Of a stretch of DNA of 64,000 bases, positions 33,609 through 44,752 are shown in pieces; within the stretch, counting starts at the first letter, position 1, and every line of letters starts with the position of its first letter. Both the position numbers and the translations under genes were made by a program. This DNA comes from Dipteris shenzhenensis. Taxonomy: Eukaryota; Polypodiophyta; Polypodiopsida; Gleicheniales. The notes under the pieces were generated by a model. It searched no databases, had not been told where the DNA came from, and worked only from the letters and a program-made list of their open reading frames with translations. The stretch lies in assembly GCA_047967505.1 (NCBI GenBank), contig CM106540.1; one strand, 5' to 3'.

Positions 33609-33825
33609 CTAGCATAAAGCACGCTTGCTAGACCTTACTAAATCATAGACTCCATCGTATGTGTGTGACCACTGAAGCTACTTGAGCATTAGAATAATAA
33701 ATGATACATGAAGCACACTTACTAGAACTTACCAGATCATAGATGCCACAGTATGTGTGTGGTCCCTTAGTGCTATGGTCATTGAAGTTGCTTGAGCTTT
33801 AGAGTGAAAAATGATTAAATTCCAA
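33609..33825. repeat. Two-copy tandem repeat of about 105 bp
   Basis: The segment from 33614 (AAGCACGCTTGCTAGACCTTA) recurs at 33714 (AAGCACACTTACTAGAACTTA). Both continue through ATCATAGA-ATGTGTGTG and GAAG-T-CTTGAGC-TTAGA. No coding frame spans it. Confidence 0.7.
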
Positions 33826-35325
33826 TATGGAGTTACATTATGTGCTTTGGATGTGGCAATCTTGGCATCGATTAGTTTGTAACCTAAAGCTGCTTGATGA
33901 TTTATGCTACTCTTCAATCTAAAAATTTGCAATAGCTAGCCAGTAATCCTTGTAAGGGATATCTGTAGAAAAATATTTCATATCTCAAATGTTTGTAATC
34001 CTTGTTAAGATGTTGGACTTTTACCTAGTTTTTGATGCAAATAAATTAAAAGTTAGATAAAGCTTGAGGTCAGTAACTGGTGTAACATGTAAGCTGCACT
34101 TCCTAAGTGCCTTGTTAAAAAAGGACCTAAATTGCTAGCCCATGGGGACCGAACCCATTGTGGCATGTATTAAATTTCTATTTTTTAAACTGATTTGAGT
34201 TGTGTGCAGCTATTAAAGTGTGTGTGTCCTCTCCTACCTTATGGTCCCCTCCCGTTTCATTCAATAGTTGAGATGTGGAAAATTAGGTATTGGGCGTAAA
34301 GCTCTTGGGCAATACTTGATCCTATTTAATTATGTTAGGATTTAGCGATTAGACATTTCCTATTTCTATTTAGGCTTATGTAGGAATTTATGCCTAGAAT
34401 ACGACCTAGGGATAGATTGGGAGATCAGACTACATAGAGTGCTCACACCAAGATTAGGTTTATTATTACTTAATGATGCTAAATGCTCCCAAGTTAAAAT
34501 TGGGTTATGGAAAATGGACTCCAAGATGTATCATAATTCTACACAGATGAGGCCTAGAATGATTGTTATATCTTTTGAAAGTCTCTTGTTAATGTAATTC
34601 TACTTCCAATCCAAAAATGGGGATGGGAAATGTGGGCTCGAAGCATCAATGAAATTTTTAGACATTCCTCTTTTGATTGGCAATATTTCAGCTATGCATC
34701 CATAATTTCTCCATTGAAATGTGTCATGATGAACCAAAAATTCCTCTCATATCTTTTGATATAATGACTTGGGCAAGCACAAGTTGCGAGCTCTACATAG
34801 ATTGCTCACACTTAACTTCAAAAATTGGCTTGTGATCATCACGTGCATAGTTATTTCCATAATATGACTTGTGCTTAATGTGTGCTAATAGGCCAAGGCT
34901 ATCAAATTTTTGAGCCTTATTGACCTTTCCATAGTTGCTAGCACCAAGGGATTCTCCCATTACCATTTCCTCCCTAAGGCGCTAATTTCAAATCTTTTCC
35001 ATTGTTCCCATGGAGGTATATAATTTTCAAATCATGGGCTGCAACTCTAGCTCTCTCAAATTTATATAGACTTTTGGTAGTTTCTTGACCTATAAGTCTA
35101 GGACAAGGGGCTAGGGCAAAGCCTTTGATGTAGGGACATACCATCCTAAAGGAAGAAGATGTAGCAATGTTGATGTGGAATTTCCCCCTCACCCCTTAGT
35201 AAGTTTGATCTTAGTTGCTCACTGTGCTCATGTGCTTGCCAAGATACCATCTCTCGCAATCCTAACTATCAAGTATATGTTATGATGCTAACGGGGTATG
35301 GGGCAATGAAAATTGAGCATCATAG
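33826..35325. other. No gene seen; AT-rich with minor internal repeats
   Basis: About 1.5 kb without recognisable domains. The phrase CTACATAGA-TGCTCACAC occurs twice (about 34432 and 34794), hinting at a diverged duplication. Confidence 0.4.
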
Positions 35326-35333
35326 CTACGGGC

Positions 35334-35386
35334 TTCTACAATGTGGATGAATGGTATGAAGATGGGTGAAATGAACAAGTAGACAA

Positions 35387-35442
<56 letters not shown>

Positions 35443-35516
35443 ATAGGGGAAAAAAGGTTGTATTGACTAGCTACAATGTGGATGAATGGTATGAATATGG
35501 GTGAAATGAACAAGTA

Positions 35517-35549
<33 letters not shown>
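35334..35549. repeat. Duplicated 48-bp unit, each copy followed by a GA tract
   Basis: CTACAATGTGGATGAATGGT and the 28 bases after it (35336-35384) recur at 35471-35519. Each copy is followed by (GA)n (35391-35441 and 35520-35549). The second GA tract is joined to the LINE 3' end at 35550. The same arrangement occurs at 49.35-49.5 kb with unrelated sequence. Confidence 0.85.
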
Positions 35550-35551
<2 letters not shown>

Positions 35552-36160
35552 TGTTAACGTTCGTGGGAGGCCTCATGGGCCTATGGGACAAGGTACAAAG
35601 TACACCAAAAAGGAAAATCTCATACAAGCCTCAATGGGCTAGAGCAAAAGGTGCGCTACGGCCCTTGTTGAGTGCTAAACTAATCTTTGGAGCTCAATAG
35701 CTCAAGCAAAATCAGTTATAAATTTAAATCAGAGGCTATAGCTTAAGTAGGTTGAGAGCTGGGACTCAGAGGTTGAAGCTCGACACTATGGTGGCTCATA
35801 TGTTAGTGGCAAAAATACGTCGGATCTGCATCTGTGTGGCTGTCTCACATTGTGGTGGCGGAAGAGGGTGTGGTCTCCTCGATCTTTGAACCTACTAGGC
35901 TAAGTTCAAAGTGACCCCTCGTCTCAAACAGCCTCCTCTGAGGAACGATGTGATAGGTTGAGCCTCAATAGAGTGTGCTCTAGTCTGTCTCCATGATGCA
36001 GGTGGTCTCTGTGTCCCTCTCTTAGTCATCCAAGCTGCCCGCATGTTAGCTACCTCATCCTCCCCCATCCCTCTATGTCCTCGAGCTACTAACTCAAATA
36101 CATAGAAGTCTGTGATATGTCGTTGTGCTCTGTCTACCTTAAACACTAGGGCGACGAACC
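35550..36160 (-). mobile_element. LINE copy E, 3' end and C-terminal tail
   Basis: The plus strand starts TGTGTTAACG and GGAGGCCTCATGGGCCTATG, the conserved family 3' end. The minus strand then encodes AQRHITDFYVFELVARGHRG and MTKRGTQRPPASW (36155-35895), a tail that aligns with copy C (AQRQVTDFYAFD, ARRGTQRPYTT). It is 5'-truncated at about 36160, next to a minisatellite. Confidence 0.75.
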
Positions 36161-36177
36161 ATGGGGGTGAGTGGAGG

Positions 36178-36436
36178 GCAACGACCGGTGGGATAGTAGA
36201 ATGGCAACGGCCAACGGGATAGTAGAATGGCAACGGCTGGTGGGATAGTAGAATGGTAATGGCCAATGGGATAGCAGAATGGCAATGACCGACAGGATAG
36301 CAGAATGGAATTAGTCGACATGATAGCAGAATGGCAATGGCTGATGGGATAGCAGAATGGCAATGGCAGGCAGGATAGCAAAATGGCAACGGCTAGTGGG
36401 ATAGCAAAATGGTAATGGCTGGTGAGATAGCAGTAT
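36178..36436. repeat. 26-bp minisatellite, about 10 copies
   Basis: The unit GGGATAGCAGAATGGCAATG plus six variable bases repeats at an exact 26-bp period from 36190 to 36424, with partial units at both edges. On the minus strand the units read in all three frames because 26 is not a multiple of 3, so it is not a protein repeat. Confidence 0.92.
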
Positions 36437-37185
36437 GCTGACTGAGAGAGAGGAGAAAAGGGAAGAAAGGGAAGAAGGGGGAGAGTGGAAAGGATAGGGG
36501 GTGGGGAAAGGAAGAATAGGAGGAGAGAGAGAGAGGTGGGGGGGGGGGAATGATGAAGAGGTGGTTGTGAACGTGAGGTGTACGGGTGGGGTGTGTGGCA
36601 GACTGTGAGGTCAGTGTGCGAGAATACAAAAAAATGTAGAATGGACGTACTAACCATAATCACCTAATGGTGCTGATCGTGAATATGTGTGGGTGTGTGT
36701 AGGGAGGTGACTTATGAGCTGCGGGTGCATCGTGGGTGACATGCCTACCATACAGACTCACCTAGACCTGGACTTGATGATCATGTGGAATGTGGTGGAG
36801 ACGAATGTCACACTGCCGCATAGCCTGTTACAACCATTTAGAGCATGTTTCTAAATTGTCTCTCATTCTGGTTACTAGAGGTGCATTGGTGTGGTGATGA
36901 TCCTTGCAGGGAGATCTTTTGTTGTGGAATAAGCAGGTTCTTGTGTGACCCCAACCAGCACAGAACCTTGCTCTTGTGGTTCAAGCAGTGCGGTTGGTGA
37001 TGGTATGAGTGGAGTAGCCTTTGACGGCTTGCCTCGGGCTTGGAGGAAGGTTCTTATGTAGCTCCCCCATTTATAAGGGTCGGTTCTTATGTTGCTTCCT
37101 TACTATCCTAGGTGATCCTCGCATTGAGTTGTACAATTTGTGGTACTAGGGCACATTCGGGACTCAGGGTTTGTCTATTGCAGCA
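36437..37185. other. No gene seen; purine-rich tract then unique sequence
   Basis: GGAAAGG/GAGAGAGG-rich to about 36550, then mixed sequence. The Pro/Ser-rich antisense frames are compositional. Confidence 0.4.
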
Positions 37186-37189
37186 GGTT

Positions 37190-37799
37190 CAATGGTAGTT
37201 TCTTGTGGTACTGCATCCACGGTTGACACAGGTTCTTGTGTTACTACCTTTGGAACCCTTGTGGTTTGGGATTCAAACTTCGGTACCCAGACGACCGGCT
37301 TGCCTTTGTAACCATCCTGGATTTCCAAGAGCTTTGTGGTGATCTAGCACTTGTGGGGATGCTACAGTTGAAGGGGTGGATTAGGGCCTAGGAGCCGAGG
37401 TGAGGGATGGCATCATGTCCTCCTGCTAGGTGGAGTTGCCCCCATCAGAGTCGTCCCAGGAGTGATCGTGGAGCCATACTCTGCTTGAATCTTTTTGGGC
37501 CACTAGTTGCTATTGAAGTAGCGTTGAGCGCATTTGTACTTGCTGTTCGTGGCATCTTGAGTGGGCGACATCAATGATGATGACGAAGTAATGTGCGCTC
37601 GTACCTGGCCATCACTGCGGTTGGTTCTCTGTTCCTTTCGGGGTTGGACTTTCTTCAGAGGGTCAGGATTCTGAGCGTTAGAGGTGGATGGGGCCTTAGG
37701 TCCACCCTCACTTAGAAATTCTTTACCCCGGGATAGTGATGGTGTAGTAGGATGAGTGTGACATGCTTCACAAAGCAAAACAACCACAGTCCTCACCAT
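37190..37799 (-). pseudogene. Low-complexity tail after the second protease-like domain
   Basis: A 98-codon frame (37799-37503) and further broken frames are rich in Pro, Thr, Ser and Gln (for example KFESQTTRVPKVVTQEPV). No domain is recognised. It may be the C-terminal part of the 3' ORF that contains the protease-like fold, or the linker of a second element's gag. Confidence 0.35.
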
Positions 37800-37841
37800 T
37801 TGTGAGGCATGTTGTTCTGGCCCTCTAGTCGATTTGACAGT

Positions 37842-38120
37842 TCATGGCGTAACACTAGGTCCTTCTGAATTTATCTGTTTGTTAGTTGCTTCTATGGGGA
37901 GAACATAAAAGCGGGTCTCTACTACCTGGCGAAGAACTGCTAGAATCAAGTCCACATACCCTAACGTCCTTAAGAGTTGATAGTTGATAACGTGTACTAA
38001 ACGACAATGAGGTTTAGAGGTACCTATAGCTTCTCCCATACATCACGAGAGATGAAGTTGTGGCTCGCTCCTAGATCTATGAGTGCTTGGATGCGTAAGC
38101 CTGGACCCTACAATAGGACA
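37842..38120 (-). pseudogene. Second retropepsin-like domain, downstream of integrase
   Basis: RIQALIDLGASHNFISRDVW (38100-38040) has the D-x-G-A-S-H-N active-site loop of gypsy retropepsins, with Leu where Ser or Thr is normal. In the next frame HVINYQLLRTLGYVDLIL and VVETRFYVLPI give the flap and central strands. A linker of about 80 codons joins it to the integrase GPY/F module (38330), interrupted by TAG codons. Position after integrase is unusual. The same order and spacing occur on the other strand at 52.69-53.28 kb. Confidence 0.65.
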
Positions 38121-38329
38121 TTAAACCTGGTTGGTTCTATTGTTAGCTCATTAGTTAGTCCTAGGTGTTCAAGCATTGCCTTAATCAATGCCATTTGCTT
38201 ACGTTGTTTGATTTTAGTGTTGCATGCCTTGGATTCCTTGATGCCCTATTGTTTCATCCGGGCTACCTCAGCCTTGAGCTCTTTTTCTCTATGGATGGCT
38301 TGAAGGGCAAGCAAGGTGAGTAGTCTGTA

Positions 38330-39209
38330 ATATCTTTTCAATTAGCTCCCGTTAAGGTAGCCTTCCATTTCTACTCCATCCATGGTGGCTATTCGGCACG
38401 CCCCTTGTGGAGTGATCTCCACCACATGGTAGGGACCCTGCCTCGGTATTTGAGCTTATGTTTGGTGTTGCGAATGCTATAGAGGAGCACGAGATCACCC
38501 TCCATGAGGTATTTGTTCTTGATATTGTGGTCGAACCATTTTTTGCACCACGCCTTCTCCACCCAGAGGTAGTAAGCTGCACGCAACCTCGTCTCATCTA
38601 GCTTTTCAAGGCAATCAACCATTCTACCAAGGCATTCTCGTTGAGCCTCTCCTTGGCTGTAAGGTGGAGGCTCGGTACTACATACTCCATTGGCATAACT
38701 GTCTCTACCCCAAAGGCTAGGCTGAAGGGGGTGCAGCAGTTCGTGGCCACTTTGTAAGATGTGCGGTAGGCCCACAAGGTTGCGATGAGATTATGCTCCT
38801 AGTCGGTACGACTGGCCTCCACCATGCAAATTATGATCTTGCATCAAGTTTTATCCAAGCTCTCAGCCACGCCATTTGCCTTGGGATAGTATGGCATTGA
38901 TTTGCTACGTATAATCATGAACTCATTGGTCAAGAGTGCATAGTTTCATTGAGGAAATGAGTTCCTTGGTTGTGGACTAGCTCTAATGGACATAAGAACT
39001 TAGCTGTGGATCTCGCATCGGCCTTTGCAGTGGCTCTCCCTTCTACCCACTTGGTGAAGTAATCTATGGGCCAAGATAATGTATCTGGCCCCTGTTCCTT
39101 TAGCTGCTAGGCTTATAGGTCCAATAAAATCTATGCCCCATTTCTCAAAGGACTGGTTAGTTAATATTCTAGTTAAGGGCATTACGTCCACCTTATGTGG
39201 AATTTGCAC
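38330..39209 (-). pseudogene. Integrase with GPY/F module
   Basis: In broken frames: FEKWGIDFIGPISL (first Asp), SKSMPYYPKANGVAES (catalytic Glu region), FGVETVMPMEYVVPSL, RLRAAYYLWVEKAW and YLMEGDLVLLYSIRN. Then comes GPYHVVEITPQGACRIATMD (about 38437-38378), the GPY/F module, ending near LKRYYRLLT. The strand carrying the second Asp was not found in a clean frame. The same tail sequence recurs on the plus strand at 52.69 kb. Confidence 0.75.
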
Positions 39210-39377
39210 ACACTGGCAGGGGTCTCACCTCTTGAAAAATTTAGTTGTGTCTCTGAAGAGAGTCAGCCACCAAAGGCCAACCTGGAACACCTTACGTGCC
39301 ATAACGTTAGTGGCGGCAGAAAAATGCCCTCCTACAATTCCAGAGTGGGATTCTTTGAGCACATCGATGTATTCGTG

Positions 39378-39935
39378 CTAGCACACACATCTACGCATGA
39401 TGCCATCCTTGCCCATGCAGTATAGTTGGCCTACAATTAGCTGATATGGCACTCCTTGATGAGTTTGCGGGCTTTGTTTTTCTTGAGGGCTTTGTCCAGA
39501 GGCAACCCATTGGCCAAGTAGTGACCCCAATCTCGACAGCCCAATGATGTCAATGAGGAAGAGGGTAGCATCGGGAAGGTCATCTTTGACTCTCGTCGGA
39601 GCTTCACCATTTGGTATCCTTGAGAGCTGGTTGGCTAGGACATGGGTCTTCCCTTTACGCACAGCGACTGTGAAGTCAAACTCCAAGATGATTAGCATCC
39701 ACCTAGTGACGTGTTTCATCATGCATGACTTGTTGACCAAGTACAGTAGTGCATGGTGGTCCACAAAGAAGACAAACTTGTTGGCCAACAAGTAATGCCT
39801 GAACTTGTTGATTGCATAGACCATGGCCAAACCCTCCCTCTTTGTTGTTGTGTAGTTGACCTCAGTCTCATTCAATTTTTGACCCGCAAAGTACACCAGG
39901 TAGTCCAGGTTATGCTCCCATGGTGAGGCTAACAC
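39378..39935 (-). pseudogene. RNase H remnant
   Basis: A 185-codon frame with LDYLVYFAGQKLNETEVNYT, TTKREGLAMVYAINKFRHYL, FFVDHHALLYLVNKS and VRKGKTHVLANQLSRIPNGE, the series seen in gypsy RNase H. The first catalytic Asp region lies upstream, outside the frame. Confidence 0.8.
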
Positions 39936-40155
39936 ACAACAGATAGCAAAATTGGAGGCATCTATGTGAACGTGGAATATTAGATTCCAATCCGGATAGT
40001 ATCAGTGTGGTGGCCACGACTAGTTTGAGGGTTCTAAAGGATTTCTAGCATTCGTCGGTCCACTCAAAGACTATAAGAGTTGGTATAGTGGTTGGGCGGG
40101 CTATGTTCGCGTAAAATAGAATGAACCTTCGATAGTAGCTTGTGTGGCCAGTAAA

Positions 40156-40640
40156 TCACTGCACTCCCTTGGCATTGGTGGGGGGTGGTAATTCCAAGAT
40201 GAGTTTGATTTTTTTATGGTCCGTGAAGATACCATTATGAGACACTATATGGCCAAGAATTACACCGTGTTTAACCCAGAATTGGCACTTAAGGGGGTTC
40301 AGGGATATACAGTACAACCAGCACTTTTCCAAGACTAGTTTTAGGTATTTTAGGTGATCATCCCTCATCAAGCTCATGCATATCTCATCCAAGAAGAATT
40401 CCACAAAATCCCTTAGGTACTCCTTGAAGACAATGATCATCAATCATTGGAAGGTGGCATGTGCATTGGTCAGCCGATTTGTGTTGATCTTGTGGAGAGA
40501 TGGACACTTGGTTATATCCAGAGAATCTGTCTAGGAAGCTATAGGCTTCCTTTTCGGCTACCCTTTCTAGGACATGTTCCGTGAATGGCAAAGTGGTCAC
40601 ACCTGGTGGTGATGTTAACTTTTTTCAAGTCTACGCATAC
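40156..40640 (-). pseudogene. Reverse transcriptase remnant
   Basis: VAEKEAYSFLDRFSGYNQVS and ISPQDQHK mark the catalytic-A region. After a frameshift, DEICMSLMRDDHLKYLKLVL, LNPLKCQFWVKHGVILGHIV and SHNGIFTDHKKIK supply the later palm and thumb. Two overlapping frames (40600-40385 and 40443-40156) share the domain. Confidence 0.75.
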
Positions 40641-41689
40641 TCAAATATTTCCATTCTTCTTCAGGACTATCATGATTGGTGACACCCAGTTGGTATGCTT
40701 GATCTCATAGATGAATATCGCATCTGAGTTTTTGGATGTCCTCCCTCGCTATGAGCGCATATTTGGGATTCATAGGGTAGGGATGTTGACATATCGGCCT
40801 GGCGTCATCAAGCATGGGTATCATGTATTGCACAACTTAACGGGCACCCCTTTCATATCTGTGTATTTTCAAGGCATACAGTCCTTGTATTCTTGAAGGA
40901 GAGCTATTAAAGCGTTCTCCTCATTGGGGGAGAGATAATCGATGGTTGGGGGTCCTAACCTTCCAGAGCTAGGTTTTCCTTGACCGTTGGGGCTGGGCCG
41001 TCATATCCTTGGGAGCACCCGTCTTCTCGAGATCTCTTTGCCTGTTGGTATAAGATCTTGTGATCCTCGATTGTGTAGGCCTTGTAGTGGGCTGGTACCT
41101 GTCCAAGATCCTCCTTCTCTCCACCTTCCTCTTCTATTACTTTATGGGGGGAGGGGGTTCTCTTGGCCTTAGCTGTGAGCTTTTGGATAATGGGAGTTTT
41201 GGACCCAAAGGGGGCTCTTTCATGGCACTTATAGAGCCGATTGGGGAGGTTACCTTGCTTACCTTGGCTCCCCAATTGGAGGAGAACTCATGATGGGCAG
41301 TAGTGGCACCAACATATGCTAGCCAGTGGAGGTCTGATTTGACCCTTATGGTCCCCTTGCTCACCTCATGAGGTTTGAGCATGTTGAACATCCTAAAGGG
41401 AACCACTAAGTTCAACCTCTTGAGTTCGAGCATTGTAACTTGGAACCCTATTTTCTTTGGGACATCAATGTTGGCCAAAATGTGCATCCAGTCTTGAGAG
41501 AATTCTGGCTTGGGGAGAGGTGCATACCAAAATTCATCGGACTCTTTTTCATCCTCTTCCCTCTCACAGGGTTAGAACAACTTTAGGGATGCTTTCCGAA
41601 TGGTTGTGTTAGATTCCGGCGAAGAGTTGTCCTGACAATGGGTGGACCTTGTAGGTGCACAAGTCCATCCGCATGATTTGCTCCTCATG

Positions 41690-41995
41690 CCACAAATAGA
41701 TGTTGTTGGTATGCTAGTCATGTACAAGCCTGGACATTTGCAAGAAGGGCCTGCCTAGGATGGCTTCATATCCTAGCTGCCAGGGTAAAGTCCATGACTA
41801 CTACGAACATGATGAGGTACATGAAACCAAATACTTTGATGTTAATATCGGTGAGGACTCCCAAGGGTTTTGCACTTCTGCCACATCAGCTAATTTCACC
41901 ACCAGATGGGTTTGCTCGACCGTAGGTTTTCCCCACTTCACCTAGCATCCCTTGGTACAGACACTCACTCCCACTTCCCCATCCTGGATGGCATC
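41690..41995 (-). pseudogene. Protease remnant in the usual position (before RT)
   Basis: In shifting frames the minus strand reads LTDINIKVFGFMYLIMFVVV followed by YEAILGRPFLQMS. The ILGRPFL box marks the C-terminal end of a gypsy retropepsin. The N-terminal active-site strand is not recognisable. If this is the element's own protease, the second one at 38 kb is additional. Confidence 0.5.
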
Positions 41996-42949
41996 AATGT
42001 TTTGGTGCTGGTAGGTTATGGGAATAGCCGCATTAGTGTCATCACCTTCGAAGTATTGGCGTAACTTATTGATGGGGACCTTGGGTAAGTTTTGTCCCTC
42101 CTCTAGTGATTGATTGGTGGCCTTAGGGCTAGCAGGTCCTGGGGGTAGGAATCTTCCATTCATCTAGTTGGATAGGTCTCACTAAAGGACGAGATTCCCT
42201 CTTAACAAGGAGGCGGTCAGCATTTTTACTTCAGTCAAGAGAAGGCCGCCAACTTGGCACTATCATAGGGTTCCTGTGAGGTCTCCGTACCTATTGATAG
42301 CAGATCCTCAAAACCGTAAAGGTCTCCTTATTCCTGTAGGCTTTGCAATATTGGGTCCTCTTGGAACATGCACTGCATCAAATCTGGAGCCTCTGACTTA
42401 CCGAAGCTAGAACATTCCTCTTCTTCTATCCTTTCTGGCACCCTGAGTGCCTTTGCCCCTCGGTGAATGGTCAAGTGGACTAGGTGGATGGTATCCAACC
42501 CTCTACTAGCCTTGAGTCTATGCTTGAAATTTTCCTGGCAATCCTGTACCAAGCTTTGAGCCTCTATTACATATTGTTTTTCTAGGGTTGGTCCGGATAG
42601 GTTTCCTTATATGAAGGCGGGGGTGCAAGGCCTCGGCTTGCACTGGCTTGTTTACATCTGAGTATGGAGGGACACCCGGGTCACCCTGGGTGGAAGTTTG
42701 AGGTAGAGGAGGTAGCAAGGGCGGCTGTCTCCTCATCAGAACCATCTTGAATGAGCACCTGGTCGGCTCCCTCACCTACTCGTATGGCCTTATCGGACCG
42801 GGTTTGCAGGGGTTGAGGCACCTCATGGTTTTGCGGTAGGGGCTCTTTATCCTTCCTTGCATGTTTCTTCATTGCCTTGCCTATGGCTTTGGTCTACATC
42901 CTTGTGATGACCTTCAAGGGTAGCAATGCCACCTAGCCCTGTTCAATAC

Positions 42950-43270
42950 TTAGCAAGTTAAGGCTGGTGTCTTAGGCAAGGTGACCGGAGTTGTTGGTCT
43001 TCTCAAGGGACAATCTTTGAATAAATGTTCTGTTCCGCACCTAGCACACAAAGCTGTAGTGCGTGTTGTGGGTGGAACAGCAAGGGTAAGATCCATGTAA
43101 GGGCAATCCTTTAAGAAATGCGGCCCCTGACACTTGAAGCATGACATCGGAGGGTTTGAGGTGCCCATATAGGAGCACTCACTTGACCTATGGTGCAGGC
43201 CCTGGCAGGTATAACATTGGATCAGGGGCCTTTGAGCAACAGAGCTCATGTCTCTCGCCCTTGCAGTCAA
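42950..43270 (-). pseudogene. Gag segment with three zinc knuckles
   Basis: A 106-codon frame holds CYTCQGLHHRSSEC, CFKCQGPHFLKDC and CARCGTEHLFKDC, three CCHC-like knuckles 20-30 residues apart. Most gypsy Gags have one or two. It would bind genomic RNA of the element. The frame is closed by TAG. The upstream frame (43791-43498) and the downstream frames (42872-41942) are Pro-, Gln- and Thr-rich linkers without motifs. Confidence 0.7.
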
Positions 43271-43804
43271 GGGGGCTATCTAGAACACTAGTACTTGCTA
43301 ATCCTCTTGCAGGAGGTAGTGACTTAGGGTGTCACTCCCTTCTTCGTAAGGTGTCTGTGGTCTGGATCCACTTCCTCCCAATCATTCGGCACTTCCTCTA
43401 CCAATACTTGATTGATGGGAGTTATATTGGGTTGGGGACCTAGTATGGGCCTATTGTAAGGGCAGTGGTAAGGGAGCCTATTGTGCTCTGTACTGCCCTA
43501 GGCTAGCCAAAGGGGCACCTTGTGTGTTATAGGGTTAGGAGGAGCCGTCAAGTCTAGTGGGGGTCTCACTTGATATAGTATGTTGGGGTAGGGCCCTTGG
43601 GAATCGGCATTGGGATGTATCATGGTTTCCCCATCTGTGACAGTGTGCGTAGTAGAGGGTTGGCCTTGCCCTAAGGTGAGGACACTCATTTGAGTGATGG
43701 TTGCCAAAGGTGACGATCTGTGGGAATAGGAATACATGGTGTCCTCGACTGGTTTTTGATGATTCTTGACAAATTTGGAGTTTCTGCTCAAGGTTTTCTA
43801 TGAT

Positions 43805-44100
43805 GGGGGGATGCTAAACTACCTGCAAGTGCACACATTAATTGGCAAAAATCTAATGGTTTTTGGATTTGCGATGATGACACCCCAGATTGGGGTAATG
43901 ATATTAGTTTTACTTGGGTACAGAGGGGTGTCTCTGTCAGATATTTGGGCTGCCAAGTTGGGGTGGGCATCTCTCCTTCACAACAGTTTGCTCTAGTGTT
44001 GGAGAGCATAAGAAGAAAGCTCCTTTTCTGGAGCTCAACCAAACTTGACTTGGTATCCAGAGTGGTGGTGGTTAACCAGGTTCTTCTAGCCACATCATGG
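43805..44100 (+). pseudogene. L1-type LINE reverse transcriptase scrap
   Basis: The plus strand reads INWQKSNGFWICDDD, FTWVQRGVSVRYLGCQVGVG and IRRKLLFWSSTKLDLVSRVV, then VVNQVLLATSWF. This matches the palm-to-thumb stretch of plant L1-like LINEs (YLG-x-G, KL-x-W, LS-x-R, NQVLLA). It is a different family from the YTYLG LINEs in this window and is short and isolated. Confidence 0.75.
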
Positions 44101-44503
44101 TTTACCTACTCAATGCAAAAACACAAGGAAGATGCTAGTCTACCTACTCAATGCAAAAAACAAGGAAGAAAAGCAACATTTGAATGAAAGTGAGAGATTT
44201 CTCAAAGAGGTGACTGTCAGCACTCAAAACCACTTTGATTTTTAGCATGATTCATCATTCTTGGTCATTTTTTGTGAGATTTAACACCATGCACTCCTTA
44301 GCAAGATTCCAAACTATCTTCCTACCAACTCAAAACACTAAAAAACATAAAAAACAAGCTTCAAATGATAAAAAAGTCTTTCCAACAGAAAATGATAGTT
44401 TTCCTCACTTTTCTGTCCAAACTCACACTTCCATCCTCACTCCTCTCCTACAACTCCACTAACAAAGCTCCAAGTTAAGCTTGAAACCATGTCCCATGGG
44501 TAG

Positions 44504-44752
44504 ATGACGAGAGAAAGCAAATGCTATGCAAAAGCATACCTTGAACTCCCCGACAGCAGTGCCAAAGATGTGTATCTTGAAGGAATGCCGATGGAGCCTC
44601 CACTCCAAGCTACTCCTTGTAAGAGAAATGCCAAGCACGAGCCATCACTCCAAGCTACTCCTTGTAAGAGAAATGCCAAGCACGAGCCTCCACTCCAAGC
44701 TACTCCTTGTAAGAGAAATGCCAAGCACGAGCCATCTGCATGTGTCACTTAA
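44504..44752 (+). repeat. 45-bp tandem repeat (3 copies) in a short open frame
   Basis: 44601-44645, 44646-44690 and 44691-44735 are almost identical. Because 45 is divisible by 3, the frame 44504-44752 stays open and encodes LQATPCKRNAKHEP three times. No homology, start context or neighbouring exon supports a gene. The antisense frame also stays open (FLLQGVAWSGGSCLA). It is best read as a DNA repeat. Confidence 0.75.

Larger units (their letters stand above)
37190..43800 (-). mobile_element. Ty3/gypsy (Tat-like) element, heavily decayed, with a protease-like domain after integrase
   Basis: On the minus strand: gag N-terminal part (43791-43498), triple zinc knuckles (43270-42950), linker, protease remnant (near 41990-41690), reverse transcriptase (40640-40156), RNase H (39935-39540), integrase (39209-38330) and, unexpectedly, a retropepsin-like domain (38120-37842). 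It has no chromodomain. Frames are broken throughout, and many of the stops are TAG. LTRs were not identified. A relative of the integrase occurs at 50.7-51.2 kb, and one of the integrase tail plus protease-like domain occurs at 52.7-53.3 kb. Confidence 0.75.

Noticed and set aside
36190-36424. 26-bp array as a CRISPR array
   Set aside because: There are no unique spacers of constant length; the units are contiguous variants in a plant genome.
38007-38303. Plus-strand 98-codon frame
   Set aside because: It is the antisense of the retropepsin-like domain on the minus strand.
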